Of a stretch of DNA of 64,000 nt, positions 1 to 11,500 are shown piece after piece (position 1 is the first letter of the stretch; each line of letters starts with the position of its first letter). The notes below the pieces were generated by a model. It had not been told where the DNA came from. It was given only the letters and a program-made list of their open reading frames with translations, and did no database searches. Location of the stretch: NCBI GenBank assembly GCA_950106755.1, contig OX467083.1, forward strand, positions 3,509,501 through 3,573,500. The letters are read 5' to 3'. Both the position numbers and the translations under genes were made by a program. The DNA is from Climacium dendroides (lineage: Eukaryota; Streptophyta; Bryopsida; Hypnales; Climaciaceae).

Positions 1-61
1 CTGATGAGATTTGAGCACATCTGCATTTCTATGTTTTGACATTGCTTAAGGACCGTGGCAG

Positions 62-531
62 GCGCTTGTTCCGCTGCCCATCGGATTCGCTGTGTATTTG
101 GTGCACTTGGCCACCATTCCCATCACCGGCACTGGCATCAACCCTGCTCGCAGTCTGGGCGCAGCCATCATCTTCAACACCCGACACAACGCCTGGGCCG
201 ACCACGTAAGTGAATTGCTTCGCCACGTAAGGGAAATCAATGGTGATCAAGATTAGGGTTAGGGTTTGGTGTGGAGTTTCTTGAATACGAAGTCAGTGCA
301 GTTGCATAATTACATTCCATAGTAGACCCCTTCTACAGTAGATGAATTAGTGAATGCAGAATTGTTGTGCGCATTCGGGCGAGCTTTGAATTTGCTTGGT
401 TGTTGATGATGCTGTGGCAGTGGATCTTCTGGGTCGGTCCCCTGACTGGTGCGGCGCTCGCAGCTGGTTACTATCAATTGATCATTCGCGCCTTACCCTT
501 CAGGAAATTACGGACCCCAATACAGGCTTGA
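62..531 (+). CDS. Plasma-membrane intrinsic protein (PIP aquaporin), 3' part only
   Basis: Two exons are visible, 62-205 and 421-531, joined in phase 0 across a GT-AG intron (206-420). Bases 1-61 are the end of an upstream intron, and the rest of the gene lies left of the window. The 48 codons of the first exon give transmembrane helix 5 and loop E, including [18 protein letters not shown]. This contains the second NPA box, the His and Thr of the PIP water-selectivity filter, and the filter Arg just after NPA. The second exon gives helix 6 ([18 protein letters not shown]) and ends in RKLRTPIQA and a TGA stop. PIPs are tetrameric water channels of the plasma membrane. The QLIIRALPF stretch resembles PIP1 proteins, but the last nine residues lack the usual Ser-containing PIP tail, so the subclass is uncertain. 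The intron carries a short telomere-like run, TTAGGGTTAGGGTTT, at 253-267. Confidence 0.93.
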
Positions 532-3402
532 CATGCTTTAACCAGAGGTGGCAGCTTAGCTATGTTTTGGTTGATGTAGCTTGGTTCGGATCCGTGGAAA
601 ACACGGCTATGGCTATGGATATGGCTAGAACTCTCAGGGTTGATAAGCAATCTAGTTCTCATGGCTCAATTCCTGTTTCTATAGTGTCAAGAGTGCATGT
701 ATGATATGTATGTAGCTACAAGGTTAACGCAGTAGCGCGCAGTGATCGTCGCTGATCTTGTGAACAACAAGTTGCTTTTTAATCTTCTGAGACTAGTACG
801 CTTCTTGTGAAAATTGAATAATATAGACTCCTGAGTTGACTGTGTCAACTCGGTGGTTGTACTGGGTGTGGTGTTGGTGTATCTTTCCACGGTCGGGCAC
901 AATTTCAATCCTCAAATTGTGCAAATTTTGTGCTCCTCTGCAAACATCAGCAAGTTCTATGTCAAACTGCAGTGGTTCTCATGTGATATTCGGATGCCAG
1001 CACCATTATGCATGAAGGAAAATGGCTTGCATGCAAGTGATGAAATAAACAGCCTCGTTCGTGTAATTCGTGCAGTTATGTATCTGGAAAGTGCTTGCAG
1101 TCGTCATTTCTTTTCGGAGGATGTTTTCTACCGCCAGACCTGGAATTCTTCTCTGCGCTTTGCTAACAAAGAGCTCGGGAATATATAGCAACCTTGTACA
1201 GAACCTGGCTTTACGAGTACACTTACCTCCAGCAGATTCAAATACATGACGTGTTTGTCCGTCTACACTTGCATTGGACTTGCAACGTATTTCAGTGAGC
1301 TGTGACTATTGTTGATCTTTTCATTGTCAACCCGCGTGACAGTGATCTATATTCGCTGTAGTGCGTTTCACGCATCGTTGATCGGGCAAGAATAACCATA
1401 TCTTTTCTGGTCTCTTAGAAGTTTTGTAGCCAATTACTTACTTTCACAAAGAGTGTTGATAAGCAATGTTGCCCCCCCCCCCGCGGTGTGAAATGGAGGG
1501 AAATTAGTGGTTCTACGCTTATGAATGAGTCTTGGTTCTCCTCTTGGGTGATGCAAATTGGGCGAAGCCAAAGGCATTGAGAGTGAAAAATTCAACTGTT
1601 GAGTCAAGAAATCCACATCACCAAGCAATAAGCAGTTCACCGACTCCTGCCACATCGGAAGCACCATCAACAAGTCCTCAGATAACCACCTGAAGATAGC
1701 CTGCTTAACGCTGTGTACTCAGACTGAGAGCTTCTGCTATTCAAACATTATGATAGTTCCAAGCATACTGTTTCCAGAAGAGGTGTGTTCTTCCGGGCAT
1801 GATGCATTCAACACTTCAGACCTACCAATCGATGAAGCTTGCTTTGAACCGAATTTGAATGAAGGCATTTTCAGCAAGATATCAGTGTTTCGGTTTGACA
1901 ATGGGGCTGGAAGACGTGCACGTGACTGTAGTCTGTCAAGAGAGTGGCTTTTCAGAGATTGGGTTTCAGAGAAAGACAGATTTTAGGACCTTTTGATTTT
2001 TCAAGTTTTTCTTGAATTCTTTTCTCCCTTTAACAGTCAAAGAAGGGTCCAAAGTTGAATGACCAGCAACCTGGTGGTCCAAGGTTATCACAAAGTGACG
2101 CCCTTGCTCTCACTTGTGTACGAATTAAGTGAAGATACAGACAGGCAACGGTACTTGGAACCTTTTACGAGGAGCTCGTTAAAAACTGCCCGAGTGGTTG
2201 AACTAATTCGAACGTCCATGTCTCGTCGACATCCTCACGGGCAGCTTGTGACAAGAGATTGCATGCCATGAGGCAAGCATTCACGCCGCTAATGGAAGTG
2301 CTTGACTAAGTTACTGAAAAAATTGAATTAAATCATCAAAATCCAAACTGAAGTTAGAGAAACATCTTGAGGGAGAGGCTATCTCATGTTTGAACACTTC
2401 AGATGACGAGGCCTCACTCATAATCTCACCTATTAAAAATGGATTTGGGTTGGTTCAGTTGTATCGAAAACATGTTAATTGAATCCAACTAAAGCTTTTA
2501 AAGGGCTCCTGTTGCAAACCCTTGCTGAAACATGCTGAAGAAAACAACATCAAAAAGTCAACATTGAGATGTTCGAACCTCCCAATCCATCAATTCGGCA
2601 TCTCAAAGTTACTTCTTTAATGTTGTTTCAGCACGCCAGTGGCAAGGTCACAGCTCAGCCATACTTTTGCGACCTGAATTTTTCGAAGATGTCTCTCCGA
2701 AGGTACAGTCTCGCCCACCTCATCCGCTGTATGGGACAAGTCTTTGGGAGCCTCCCACAAGCAAGAGATCACTCCATGGCCTAGTCCACATCATGGTCAA
2801 TCTCGTCAACTCAAGTTGACCATTTAATCTGCTCAACTGGTGTACAATATGAGTCAACCCAACTCTTTCAGCCGATTGTCAACCGCGTGCTACTTCCATC
2901 TCTTTAGCTCAAGAATGAGGCCACCCTAAAGCACTGCCACACTCCTCTAAGAAGCAGGCTACAAGATACACGCTTGCTAGCTACAGTTACAGCCAAGTGC
3001 CCACAAGTTCTGGTACGCAGACTGCAGGAGCCTCCAACCTAATATCGCAAACCCCTCTGTTACAAAACTCCTGTCGGTGAGCGAGATTCAAATTTGTTAG
3101 CTATGTTGTGACACAGTAGAAAATCTTGCGTTAGATATTCGTTAGTGATCCACTTCCCGTCATGGCCGCTGTCAAAGCAACTGCAGAGGGTAGAGGAAGG
3201 ATCCCGAAAGGTAGAATCAATATCGCAGGAGAGGATTGAGGCTCCGAAAGTTACAGTCCTGCGTTTGTGTGGTGGAATTCGACAAACTTGCGCCACGAGC
3301 CACAAGATCTATACGTCAAAGCTGGAGGATTGAGGGTTCAGAAAAATTGAAGTCTTGCAATTCTGCTGCTGAAATTCGAAACCTTGCGCCAGGAGCCATA
3401 AG
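532..3402. other. Gene-free spacer between PIP and ATL genes
   Basis: This stretch presumably begins with the PIP 3' untranslated region. Only short open frames are present (up to about 111 codons). None shows a recognisable motif or credible splice extension. A run of 11 C residues lies at 1472-1482. I see no transposon ends or RNA genes here. Promoter elements for the ATL gene must lie in its right part, but I could not define any. Confidence 0.6.
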
Positions 3403-3423
3403 ATGTATCCGTCAGGGAAGCTG
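3231..3423 (+). repeat. Two-unit tandem duplication overlapping the ATL start
   Basis: Two diverged units of about 94 and 99 bp lie head to tail, each beginning GAGGATTGAGG (3231 and 3325). Both contain CTTGCGCCA followed by GAGCCA, then AAGAT, and end near AAGCTG. The first candidate ATG of the ATL gene (3403) lies inside the second unit, so it may have arisen by duplication of leader sequence. Confidence 0.7.
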
Positions 3424-4341
3424 GAGGCTTATCCGAGGTCCATGACGCACATGCCTGCAGTTAACAACCCTGGCGCCACGATGACCAACACCCTCACCAA
3501 CGGCGACGACGCCAAGTACATAGTCACCACCAAAATCATGGTGGTGGCCCTGGCGGTTCTCTTCGCAGTCGTGTTCTTCGTGATTTGCCTCCACATCTAC
3601 GCTAAGTGGGTGTGGAGTACACGGGCGCCAGAGTCCTTCTCCTACTCCTTCTGGCCCTCAAGGTGGCGTCGCAGACGAGATTCCCCAATCCTCCTGGACG
3701 CGGAGATGCTCGACATCAACATGGTGGTAGGGCTGAACAAGGCGGCGGTGGAGGCTCTACCGACGTTCAAGTACAAGACGGACATCGAAATGGGAGCGCT
3801 CGAGTGCGCAATCTGTCTGGGGCAGTTCCAGGAAGACGAACTCGGTCGCACCTTGCCCAAGTGCAACCATCGGTTTCACTTGGAATGCATCGACATGTGG
3901 CTGTACTCGCACTCGACGTGTCCGCTGTGCAGAGACGTTTTGGAACCCGAAGAAGACGACCCAGTGTCCCCAAATATGGTGGAGTCGGCCAGTGTTCAAG
4001 TGTTCCGTAATGAGAGGATGGGCACGCTGCGAGGACTGCGAGGACTGGAACCAGGGGATCAACACATGCACCAGGAACGAGACGAGAGAGAGGAATTGGA
4101 AGACGAGGATCCCCATGAGCAGGAAGCGGGGAATAAAAGAGCGGATGGGATCCCAGCGAATGTCCTGTTCTGGGGGAACCTTATGCAACAGCAAGGCGCC
4201 GAGTTCAGGGTCGTCAACAACGCTTCACAACAAGTGCAGTCGCAAATCACCATCGACAGAGGCAGAGGGAGCCCAAGAATGCGAAATCAAGTCGTTGCTG
4301 GGGCTCACAACAACGTTTCACAAGCCGCAGGTTCTCTCTAG
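3403..4341 (+). CDS. ATL-family RING-H2 E3 ubiquitin-protein ligase (membrane-anchored)
   Basis: Single-exon frame of 312 residues, typical of the largely intron-less plant ATL family. Residues about 45-67 form one hydrophobic membrane helix near the N-terminus, followed by a basic patch (RWRRRRD, 88-93). A GLN at 110-112 sits where ATLs usually carry the GLD motif, and is followed by the customary AAVEALPTFKY. The RING-H2 spans about 135-176 with metal ligands C135, C138, C154, H156, H159, C162, C173 and C176. This matches the C-x2-C-x15-C-x1-H-x2-H-x2-C-x10-C-x2-C spacing, and the Trp in DMW is at the usual E2-contact position. The C-terminal part is charged, low-complexity and acidic. The protein is expected to attach ubiquitin to targets at a membrane. 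The first ATG (3403) lies in a local duplication; in-frame ATGs at 3442, 3451 and 3481 are equally possible starts and all keep the membrane helix. Confidence 0.93.
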   Translation: MYPSGKLEAYPRSMTHMPAVNNPGATMTNTLTNGDDAKYIVTTKIMVVALAVLFAVVFFVICLHIYAKWVWSTRAPESFSYSFWPSRWRRRRDSPILLDAEMLDINMVVGLNKAAVEALPTFKYKTDIEMGALECAICLGQFQEDELGRTLPKCNHRFHLECIDMWLYSHSTCPLCRDVLEPEEDDPVSPNMVESASVQVFRNERMGTLRGLRGLEPGDQHMHQERDEREELEDEDPHEQEAGNKRADGIPANVLFWGNLMQQQGAEFRVVNNASQQVQSQITIDRGRGSPRMRNQVVAGAHNNVSQAAGSL

Positions 4342-4394
4342 CCCCGGCTCTCGAGTTCCATCACCAGCTGCAACGAACTCCACCCGTGAACTTC

Positions 4395-4660
4395 GACATC
4401 GCAGCTCTTGCAAGGTCATCTGTTGCCATCGCCATCTCCAACCCTAACCAACATCGCCAGCTCTTGCAAGGTCGTCCACCGACATCGCAGCTCTTGCAAA
4501 GTCATCTCCATTGCCGGCTGCAACCCTACCCCACATCGCTGCAATGGCAAGGTCGTCTGCATCGCCTGCTGCAACCCCACCCGACATTGCAAGGTCGTCT
4601 CCGCCATCGCCTGCTGCAACCTTCACCTCGACATCGCCGCAATTGCAAGGCCATCTCCCA
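4395..4660 (+). repeat. GC-rich degenerate minisatellite downstream of ATL
   Basis: Repeating phrases such as CTCTTGCAAGGTC and CATCGCCTGCTGCAACC recur about six times with units of roughly 35-60 bp. Several frames stay open through it, giving Ser/Pro/Ala-rich or Gln/Arg-rich reading. None is in the ATL frame, which stops at 4341. It is most likely 3' untranslated or intergenic DNA. Confidence 0.7.
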
Positions 4661-5227
4661 ATCTCGAGGCCATGGCCATGGAATTTGTAAATTAGGAATC
4701 ATGTACATTCGTATGTACTCACTGCTCAGAGAGTACACTTGTAAATCTGCGTGCAATTATTGACCGCCATAGCCTGCAATCATGTTGCAACTGCTCGTCT
4801 GGGGAGTCCCCAAATTAACAGAGACTTGAATTATGTTACTGTAATCAGATTGATTGAGTGTTTGTTGATTCTTGTTACTGAAGTTAATTCGATTTGCGTG
4901 CCCAAGTTTTTTTCTTTTTTTCTTTTCCAGATTTACATTTCAAGCTAAGACTGGAAATATATGCTTGGAGGTGTAACCAAAATACCTACACGATATTTAC
5001 TACGTGTAATGTTTTAGAATCCTTACAACCAATTTTTGGATGAGTAGATATATACAAAAGCCTTTGTGGGAACATGTCTATAGTAACAAATGTCCAACGA
5101 TATTTGGTAGTTGCTATTAGATGATTTTAAGCTACAACGCATATGGAATGAATATTTTGATTTCCCATTTATAAAGATTCAATTCATTATATGAGTATCA
5201 TGTTTAGTTACCTCTTATGGGACTCAA

Positions 5228-5458
5228 TCTGGCACATTATTTTTCACTACATAGGTGGCATTCTATAATTATTAATCTAACACCTAACAATTGCAATTAA
5301 ACTGTCTGGCACATTATTTTTCACTACATAGGTGGCATTCTATAATTATTAATCTAACACCTAACAATTGCAATTAAACTGTCTGGCACATTATTTTTCA
5401 CTACATAGGTGGCATTCTATAATTATTAATCTAACACCTAACAATTGCAATTAAACTG
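5228..5458 (+). repeat. Three perfect 77-bp tandem repeats
   Basis: The unit begins TCTGGCACATTATTTTTCAC and ends CAATTGCAATTAAACTG. It starts at 5228, 5305 and 5382, three copies of exactly 77 bp that I read as identical. The identity implies recent amplification or an assembly artefact. No open frame or hairpin explains it. Confidence 0.93.
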
Positions 5459-7384
5459 CACTTAGTAGTGAATTATTTTGGACTTGTTAATTTTTGGCTT
5501 GGGACATTAATTACAGTCTTACCTGGAAATTTTATTAGCCTCACTGACCAACCAATTTGGTGGTAGTTGGATCTTTGCATCCTGATTAGTATCTAATTAG
5601 CCCAACTCAACTTCAATAACTGGATGATTTGATGTGTTGGCCTTATTTATGATGCTTAAACATCAAGGTTGGTACAACTTAATACAATAAAATCTCCCTT
5701 AAGCTTTGACTATGATACAATTGAAACTGGTTGAACTATTGTACTGTAGAGACATTGGGTTTCAGATGCTAATCATTGGGGTTCCTTGCAAATTATTGTA
5801 GCTCCTCTAGCTGTTCCTTGCTTGCTGGAAGTTCAAGCATCTTTGCTCGTTTGCGTTTTATGGAACTATGAACAGAGAAATTTGGCAAACAATGGCTTCT
5901 ATACAGTCAACATCAAATAGTCATGTTTTTAATTTGGATTCTATTTCATTTGGTATAGAGTATGGATTGTATTAAGGATATTATGCTTTGTTTTTGTTTG
6001 AGTTATTTTAGGTGAAAACGATAACAAGTGACCTTGGGCTTAAGACACCTCGCATGTGCATGAAAATATATTAATTGTTGGTTTTTAAGTATGGGTGCAG
6101 GTGAGGCCTTGGTCCTATTAAAATCACTTGGAACGAGCAAAACATGATTTTTTTTCTAAACTTCTTAGTATCCTACTTTAGAAAAAAAGAGTACATATGG
6201 TGAAAATAGTTTCAATGTAAAATTGCTTATAGATGTCTTGGGCTCTACACTACATCAAAAATGTTGTAATGGCTTCTAATGGCACTTGGAGGTGTGGGTC
6301 ATGAAAAATTGTTATTCATTGCTATTATTAGCATATGATTTTGTCATATTTTGTTGGTAATGGTTTATCAAGACCAACAAATGTTTATACTTATATGTGC
6401 TATCAAGAGAGAACTAGCTATGATGGAATTTTAGGTGAAGTGCAATGAATTAGTTTGAAAAGATGAGTTAAGAACTAGCAATGCAATTGATAAGATAAGT
6501 GCACATTGGTGCTCTTTTAGTAAAGAGAATGTTCTAGAAAGTGCTTTTTTTTTACACAAGTGTATTGAACAACACACTCCAAGGGGGGTCCATCAAGTAG
6601 ATAGGTTGATTTCACGTTAGATAAAAACATTTGCCACTTCTAGGTATTGAACCCACAACCACACTTTGCGTGCGCAAGTTTGAATATGGAACACATACAA
6701 ATGGTTTTTGGATGAATATGGTCACATTAGTGATAACATTTGGATGACCATCAAACTATTGTTTTTGTGATGTGGACCAACAAAAACATGTTTTTATGAA
6801 AAGATGCCAAAATCTCTTTATTCACCTTTTTTTGGGAATAGAGAAAGAATGAATCATTTTATCTTGAAGCATCTCATAAATCACATATCCCCTATGCTAA
6901 TTAATTATTGAATATAAAATGGTGACCTTCATACCAAAAATAATATTTTAGAGAGTATTGGAAATAGTGTAAGAATAATTGTACTAGAGATATACGATAA
7001 ATAGGTTGAATTCAATATGAAGAAGGGACAAACAATGTAAATCAACATGTTTTGGGCTAAAGATGAATGATGTAAGGCATGCATTCAATTCATTCAACAT
7101 GGCTTTGCTATTCAAGCATTTATTTAAACCATATCACTATGTTTAGCAACAATGGTACACTTGCCAATTTGACAATCAACTTGAAAAAAGTGTTGTTCAG
7201 CACTACAAGTGAAAAAGTTTATATCCAAACTAGTGTTCCTTAATACTTTTTGTCCACTCTCTAATTTAGGTAGAAATACCCAATCATTTAAGTGATTTTG
7301 TGACACATGATGAGTAGTATGAAGGGATGCATATTTCTCCTCTATAGAAAAATAAAAATATGTGGATTGCAATTTTTTGTAATT

Positions 7385-7575
7385 TTATTTTCAAAATTGA
7401 AATTACTATGTTTTGGGAAGCTACAAAGTAGTCCAAGTCTATAGCCAATGTATAGAGTCTACCAATTCCGATCATTCAATAATTGTTTTCCTACTTACTA
7501 TTTACTACTTTCTTGTTCACTACTTTAGGACATGTGTCATCACCTTATTAGCCTAAACCTTGAAAAGGAAAAAAA
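7385..7575 (+). repeat. Dispersed repeat, copy 1 (relative at 25885-26060)
   Basis: This segment shares a run of matching phrases, in the same order and orientation, with 25885-26060. They are AAATTACTATG, CCAATTC(C/T)GATCATT, ACTACTTTCTTGT, TGTGTCAT and AACCTTGAAAAGG. The two copies are diverged with small gaps. The element type is not recognisable. Confidence 0.65.
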
Positions 7576-8355
7576 TGCATTTCAAATTTTAATTAAAAAT
7601 ATGTTCCAACTATAGATGAAAATAGTTGCATGCTACAGGTCAGATATGAGCCCTTAGTTGGATATAGGTGTTTTTACCTTAAACATGTTTCAATAAAACT
7701 CTCCCTAGCATCATTATTAAAATCAAATTAAATGATTTTCCAAGCTTTCTACTTAAAATTTGAATAAATTAGCAAAGTATTTTTTTATGAGTGCCTCTAT
7801 TCATACATCATTCTGTTGTTCAAGATTTCAAATTTATTGTTTTTTAGTGAGTCTATGACCCATTGGAAATGCCTATAGTATGTTGCTTTTAAAATTTTAT
7901 AACGTATTCTTTAAGTAACACAAAATTAAGATTCTATTTGCAACATCTTTTAATTCATTACAATTTGTTAATCTATTTGAACCATAAATTCATTTTGAAA
8001 CCACATAAAAGGCATTAAAACTCTTGTATCGTCACATTTGAGGTAAGAGCCTTTAATTATACCATTTCATGGTCATTATATATTAGCTGAGGACATTTAA
8101 AAGTTTAGAAATACATAATATTAAAATATAGTGGTACAAATAGGGAGCCTTTAGAACTGTGGTGCAAATAGGGTCTCCTACCTTACGTGTTGTTATCAAC
8201 AAACTCTTCATTCACAATGATCATGGGGCAAAAGTTATTATTATTGTTATTTATTACTATTGTATAAAAATATAAAGGTATGGACAAAGCCATTCATTTG
8301 TTCATCGACGAAGAGTGATTGTTGGATGAGACCGTCCCGTCTCCGTCCCAAAGCT

Positions 8356-8372
8356 TAAACCCTAAACCCTAA
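8356..8372 (+). promoter_or_regulatory. Double telo-box upstream of RRP5
   Basis: TAAACCCTAAACCCTAA contains two overlapping AAACCCTAA telo-boxes about 185-200 bases upstream of the RRP5 start codon. Telo-boxes are known plant promoter elements of ribosomal-protein and ribosome-biogenesis genes. The location fits a core-promoter or 5' leader role, though the transcription start itself is not visible. Confidence 0.75.
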
Positions 8373-8556
8373 GTTTTTGGTCCTCCGCAGTCTCCTGAGA
8401 CCTGCTCGCACGGTGCTGCAAATCGCGTCTCTCAATTGAGGCCCTGAGGCTTCAAAAGGATCCCCCGCTCTTCATAGAAAGTCCACAGTTTCATTCGGTA
8501 CTTCGTGCAGGTGCTAATTGAGAGTCTGAAACAAGATTTTTGCTAGCAATTCGAAC

Positions 8557-11500
8557 ATGGCCGGGAAGAGGAAAAGCGATGCTGCGAGTGGGAGTGTTGC
8601 ATCGAAGAGACGGCCAACGCGCGACGAGGAGGCGGAGGTGAAACCCGCGGCGAAGCGAAGCGAGGAGGAAGACTTTCCTCGAGGTATCCAGGAGTTGTTG
8701 CAATCTCGGTCGCCGCATTATTGGTTACTTTTAGTACTGTGTGATAGCATTTCTCATTGCTTGCAAATAATATGCGAATAGGTTTTCGACTTTCCTAGCG
8801 AGTTTAGCGTCTCTAGCGCAATAATCTTGTGTTTTGCAATTTATGCGTGAGGCATTTGATGTATCTTGTTAGAATTCTGATGATGAACGTAATTTGCGAT
8901 GAGATTTTCGACTTTCTTAGCGAGCTGAGCGTCTCTGGCGCAATAATCTTGTGTTTTGCAATTAATGCTTGATGCATTTGACGTATCTAGTGAAAAAATC
9001 TGGGGATTTCGGAAGTCACATGTGATTATGTGGCTCCTTATTGGAATTAAATTCTGCATTTAAAGAACCACCATGCTTAGAATTTTTTATGAAAGATTTC
9101 CTAGGTGTTTTGGATTTAGTGTTGTCAGTGGTAGTGTTTTAACTTCCTTTGTGCAAGCAATTCCGACAAGTGCATGAATTCTTTGCTTTGTACCTATGTA
9201 TCCTATTTTCTTTCGCAGCACTTATTAAGGCGCTGGAAATGATATTGCAATTGCAGGTGGTGCAAGCACCTTGACCCGCGCCGAAATTCGTGAGGCTCGT
9301 GAGGAAGCAGATGCTGAGTTTGAGAAGGAGAAAGGAAAGAAGAGTGGAAAGAAGCGTGCGGAGGGCAAGAAAGGGAAGCGCGATGCAGAGGAGAATGACG
9401 GATTCCTTGGCAGTGTTTTGTTTGGGAAACTGCAAAAGTCCGCTGAGTTTTTGCGGTATAAAGTAAGAGTTGTGAACCCTGGATGACGATTTAGAAACCT
9501 TGATCTCTGTAACATTCTTCTCAATATTTTTTTTTCATTATTTATCTGTTTCGACTTGTCTGTTACTATGCACAAACCGATTCTTTCCTCGTTCAACTTG
9601 TCATGCATTAAGTCATCATTTTTGTTCCTTGCAGAATCTCGTCGTGGGCATGAAAATATGGGGAGCTATTGCAGAAATTCACAAGAAGGACATGGTTATT
9701 AGCCTTCCTGGGGGCTTGCGGGGTTTCGTGTCAGCTGAAGAGGCTTCTGATGTATTTGAGAGCGCAAAAGGGCAAGGTAGTAAGACGGAGAAGCGCAAAA
9801 AGAGTGGGAAGAAGGTAGAAGATGACGAGTCCGATCCAGCTGACGTAGATAAGGTATACTGTGCTCGCCTCTTACACTGGGGTTTGTGGCGCTTTTGTTT
9901 GGCTTTTCGCATGATCGGATTTATTGGTCTCCTAGCAAATCGGGTTTTCGTCCTCTCTATTTTATCGTGCTTATGTGGATCTCAGTGAATGGAATAAGGA
10001 TTTAAATAGTGTGAGTGCTGAATTTGGATGCACGGAGTTGCAGGAAGCCCCTCTTCTGTCCGATCTGTTTAGTATTGGGCAATTAGTAGCTTGCACTGTG
10101 CGGAAGCTTGAGGTTGTTCAAGAAAGAAAAGGTCGTGGGAAATCTGAGAAGGACAGCAAAAATGAGAAGAAGGGTCGTCGTATTGAGCTGTCTTTGAAAC
10201 TCCAGTATCTCTACGATGGACTTTCAATTGATGCTGTACACGAAGGCCAGGTATAACTAAAGCGACCTATGCATATTGATTTTTCCAAAGTCCTATATTA
10301 CTTTCGATTGCTATAAGATGTTGTCTCTCAAGTATCTCTACGATGGACTACGGGTCTCATGAAATGTTTGAGTTTAAATCTGTTTTGCAGGCCTTGTCTG
10401 CCATTGTTACAAGTATTGAAGACCATGGTTATCTGCTTTCATTCGGAGTTCCTGCTTTATCGGGTTTCTTATTGCACCGGAACTATATGGATGGTATGTC
10501 GACAATGCTTAAAGTTTTATACTTAACCTATTCAAGCTGTTTTAAATTTTTTCATGAATATGGAAATTTTGCTTTTATAACCCATTTGAGTATTGTAGGA
10601 GCATATCTCTTACTTCTTAGCACTTCTTTATTTATGACCTACATTTGCTGCACTGGGTAATCAGATTTATGTCTTCTTGCTAGTTGATCTCATACTTGGC
10701 TTCCTTTCCGACCTTAATATCGTGAGAATTCTGATTCTTGCAATTTTTAAAATTTGCATATTGCTATCAGCATGTCCTTTCCTAAGTTAACCTGAGTTGG
10801 CATGTGTTTGTATCAGGAACGGAGACATCTAAGTTGCACAAAGGTCAACTTGTGGAAGGAGTGGTCATCTCAGTGGATAAGAAACGGGGTGCAATTGGTT
10901 TGAAGGCCAGTCCTGGGCTGGTTGCTAGTAACATGGTATTTGTCATATCATGTTTTACTCTTATCATGTTTGACATGTCGCTAACCGATAATGCTTAAGT
11001 TTTGTGCATACAGACTGCTGCAATCTGTTGCTTGGTTTTTTAGTTATTTTTGTATTTTATTTTCATTTGGTTGCAATTATATTATACTTCAGTCTGGTAT
11101 TCTAGTGATGTTTCGGAAACTCTCCTCTCAGTCATACATTTACACTTGGGAGAGATTATTGATTCCTTCAGGAGTTCCATTTCAGGTGAAGGAGTTTGCA
11201 GGATTAACTGTGGAGCTTCTCACTCCTGGTGCCATGGTGAATGCTCGAGTACGAGCAGTTCTGAAGAATGGCCTTTTGCTATCGTTTTTGACCTACTTCA
11301 CCGGAACTGTAAATTCTCCAACAGCCTTGATCCCCTATCATTTCTGTCTCCCTTCTGCTTCCCCAATTTGCTCGGCTAGTGGTCGTCGATCCTCTGGCAA
11401 TCGTTTATTTGACTTTGCTTTGTCTAGGTGGACATATTTCATCTTGAAGATCCTCTGCCTGGTGCTGACTGGAGTAAAAAATACAGTGAAAACCTGCGAG

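Larger units (their letters stand above)
4690..8340. other. AT-rich spacer between ATL and RRP5
   Basis: The spacer is low in GC and has no convincing gene. It holds the 77-bp tandem triplicate (5228-5458) and a dispersed repeat segment (7385-7575) with a relative at 25885-26060. An open frame of about 80 codons on the - strand (7124-7372) has no recognisable motif and could be a decayed fragment. The right end presumably includes the RRP5 promoter. Confidence 0.6.

Noticed and set aside
396..704. 102-codon frame on the + strand
   Set aside because: It overlaps the last PIP exon in a different frame and has no splice or motif support.
1750..1986. 78-codon + strand frame in the PIP-ATL spacer
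   Set aside because: It is isolated, with no splice extension and no family resemblance.
3606..4194. Frames of 134 and 145 codons overlapping the ATL gene on both strands
   Set aside because: They are alternative-frame shadows of the GC-rich RING-H2 coding sequence.
4386..4763. Repeat-rich Gln/Arg frame after ATL
   Set aside because: Openness comes from the GC-rich minisatellite. It is out of frame with ATL and I saw no intron that would join it.
5228..5458. CRISPR-like direct repeats
   Set aside because: Units are contiguous 77-bp copies with no spacers, in plant nuclear DNA.
6248..6270. CACTACATCAAAAATG as another CACTA end
   Set aside because: No matching inverted partner or flanking 3-bp duplication was found nearby.
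8870..8935. Possible C/D-box snoRNA in RRP5 intron 1 (ATGATGA then CTGA)
   Set aside because: Box spacing is only about 40 bases and no terminal stem is present. Other RRP5 introns gave no better candidate.
8684..9256. Possible U12-type intron (donor GTATCC)
   Set aside because: The rest of the donor is not U12-like and no TTCCTTAAC-type branch site lies near the acceptor.
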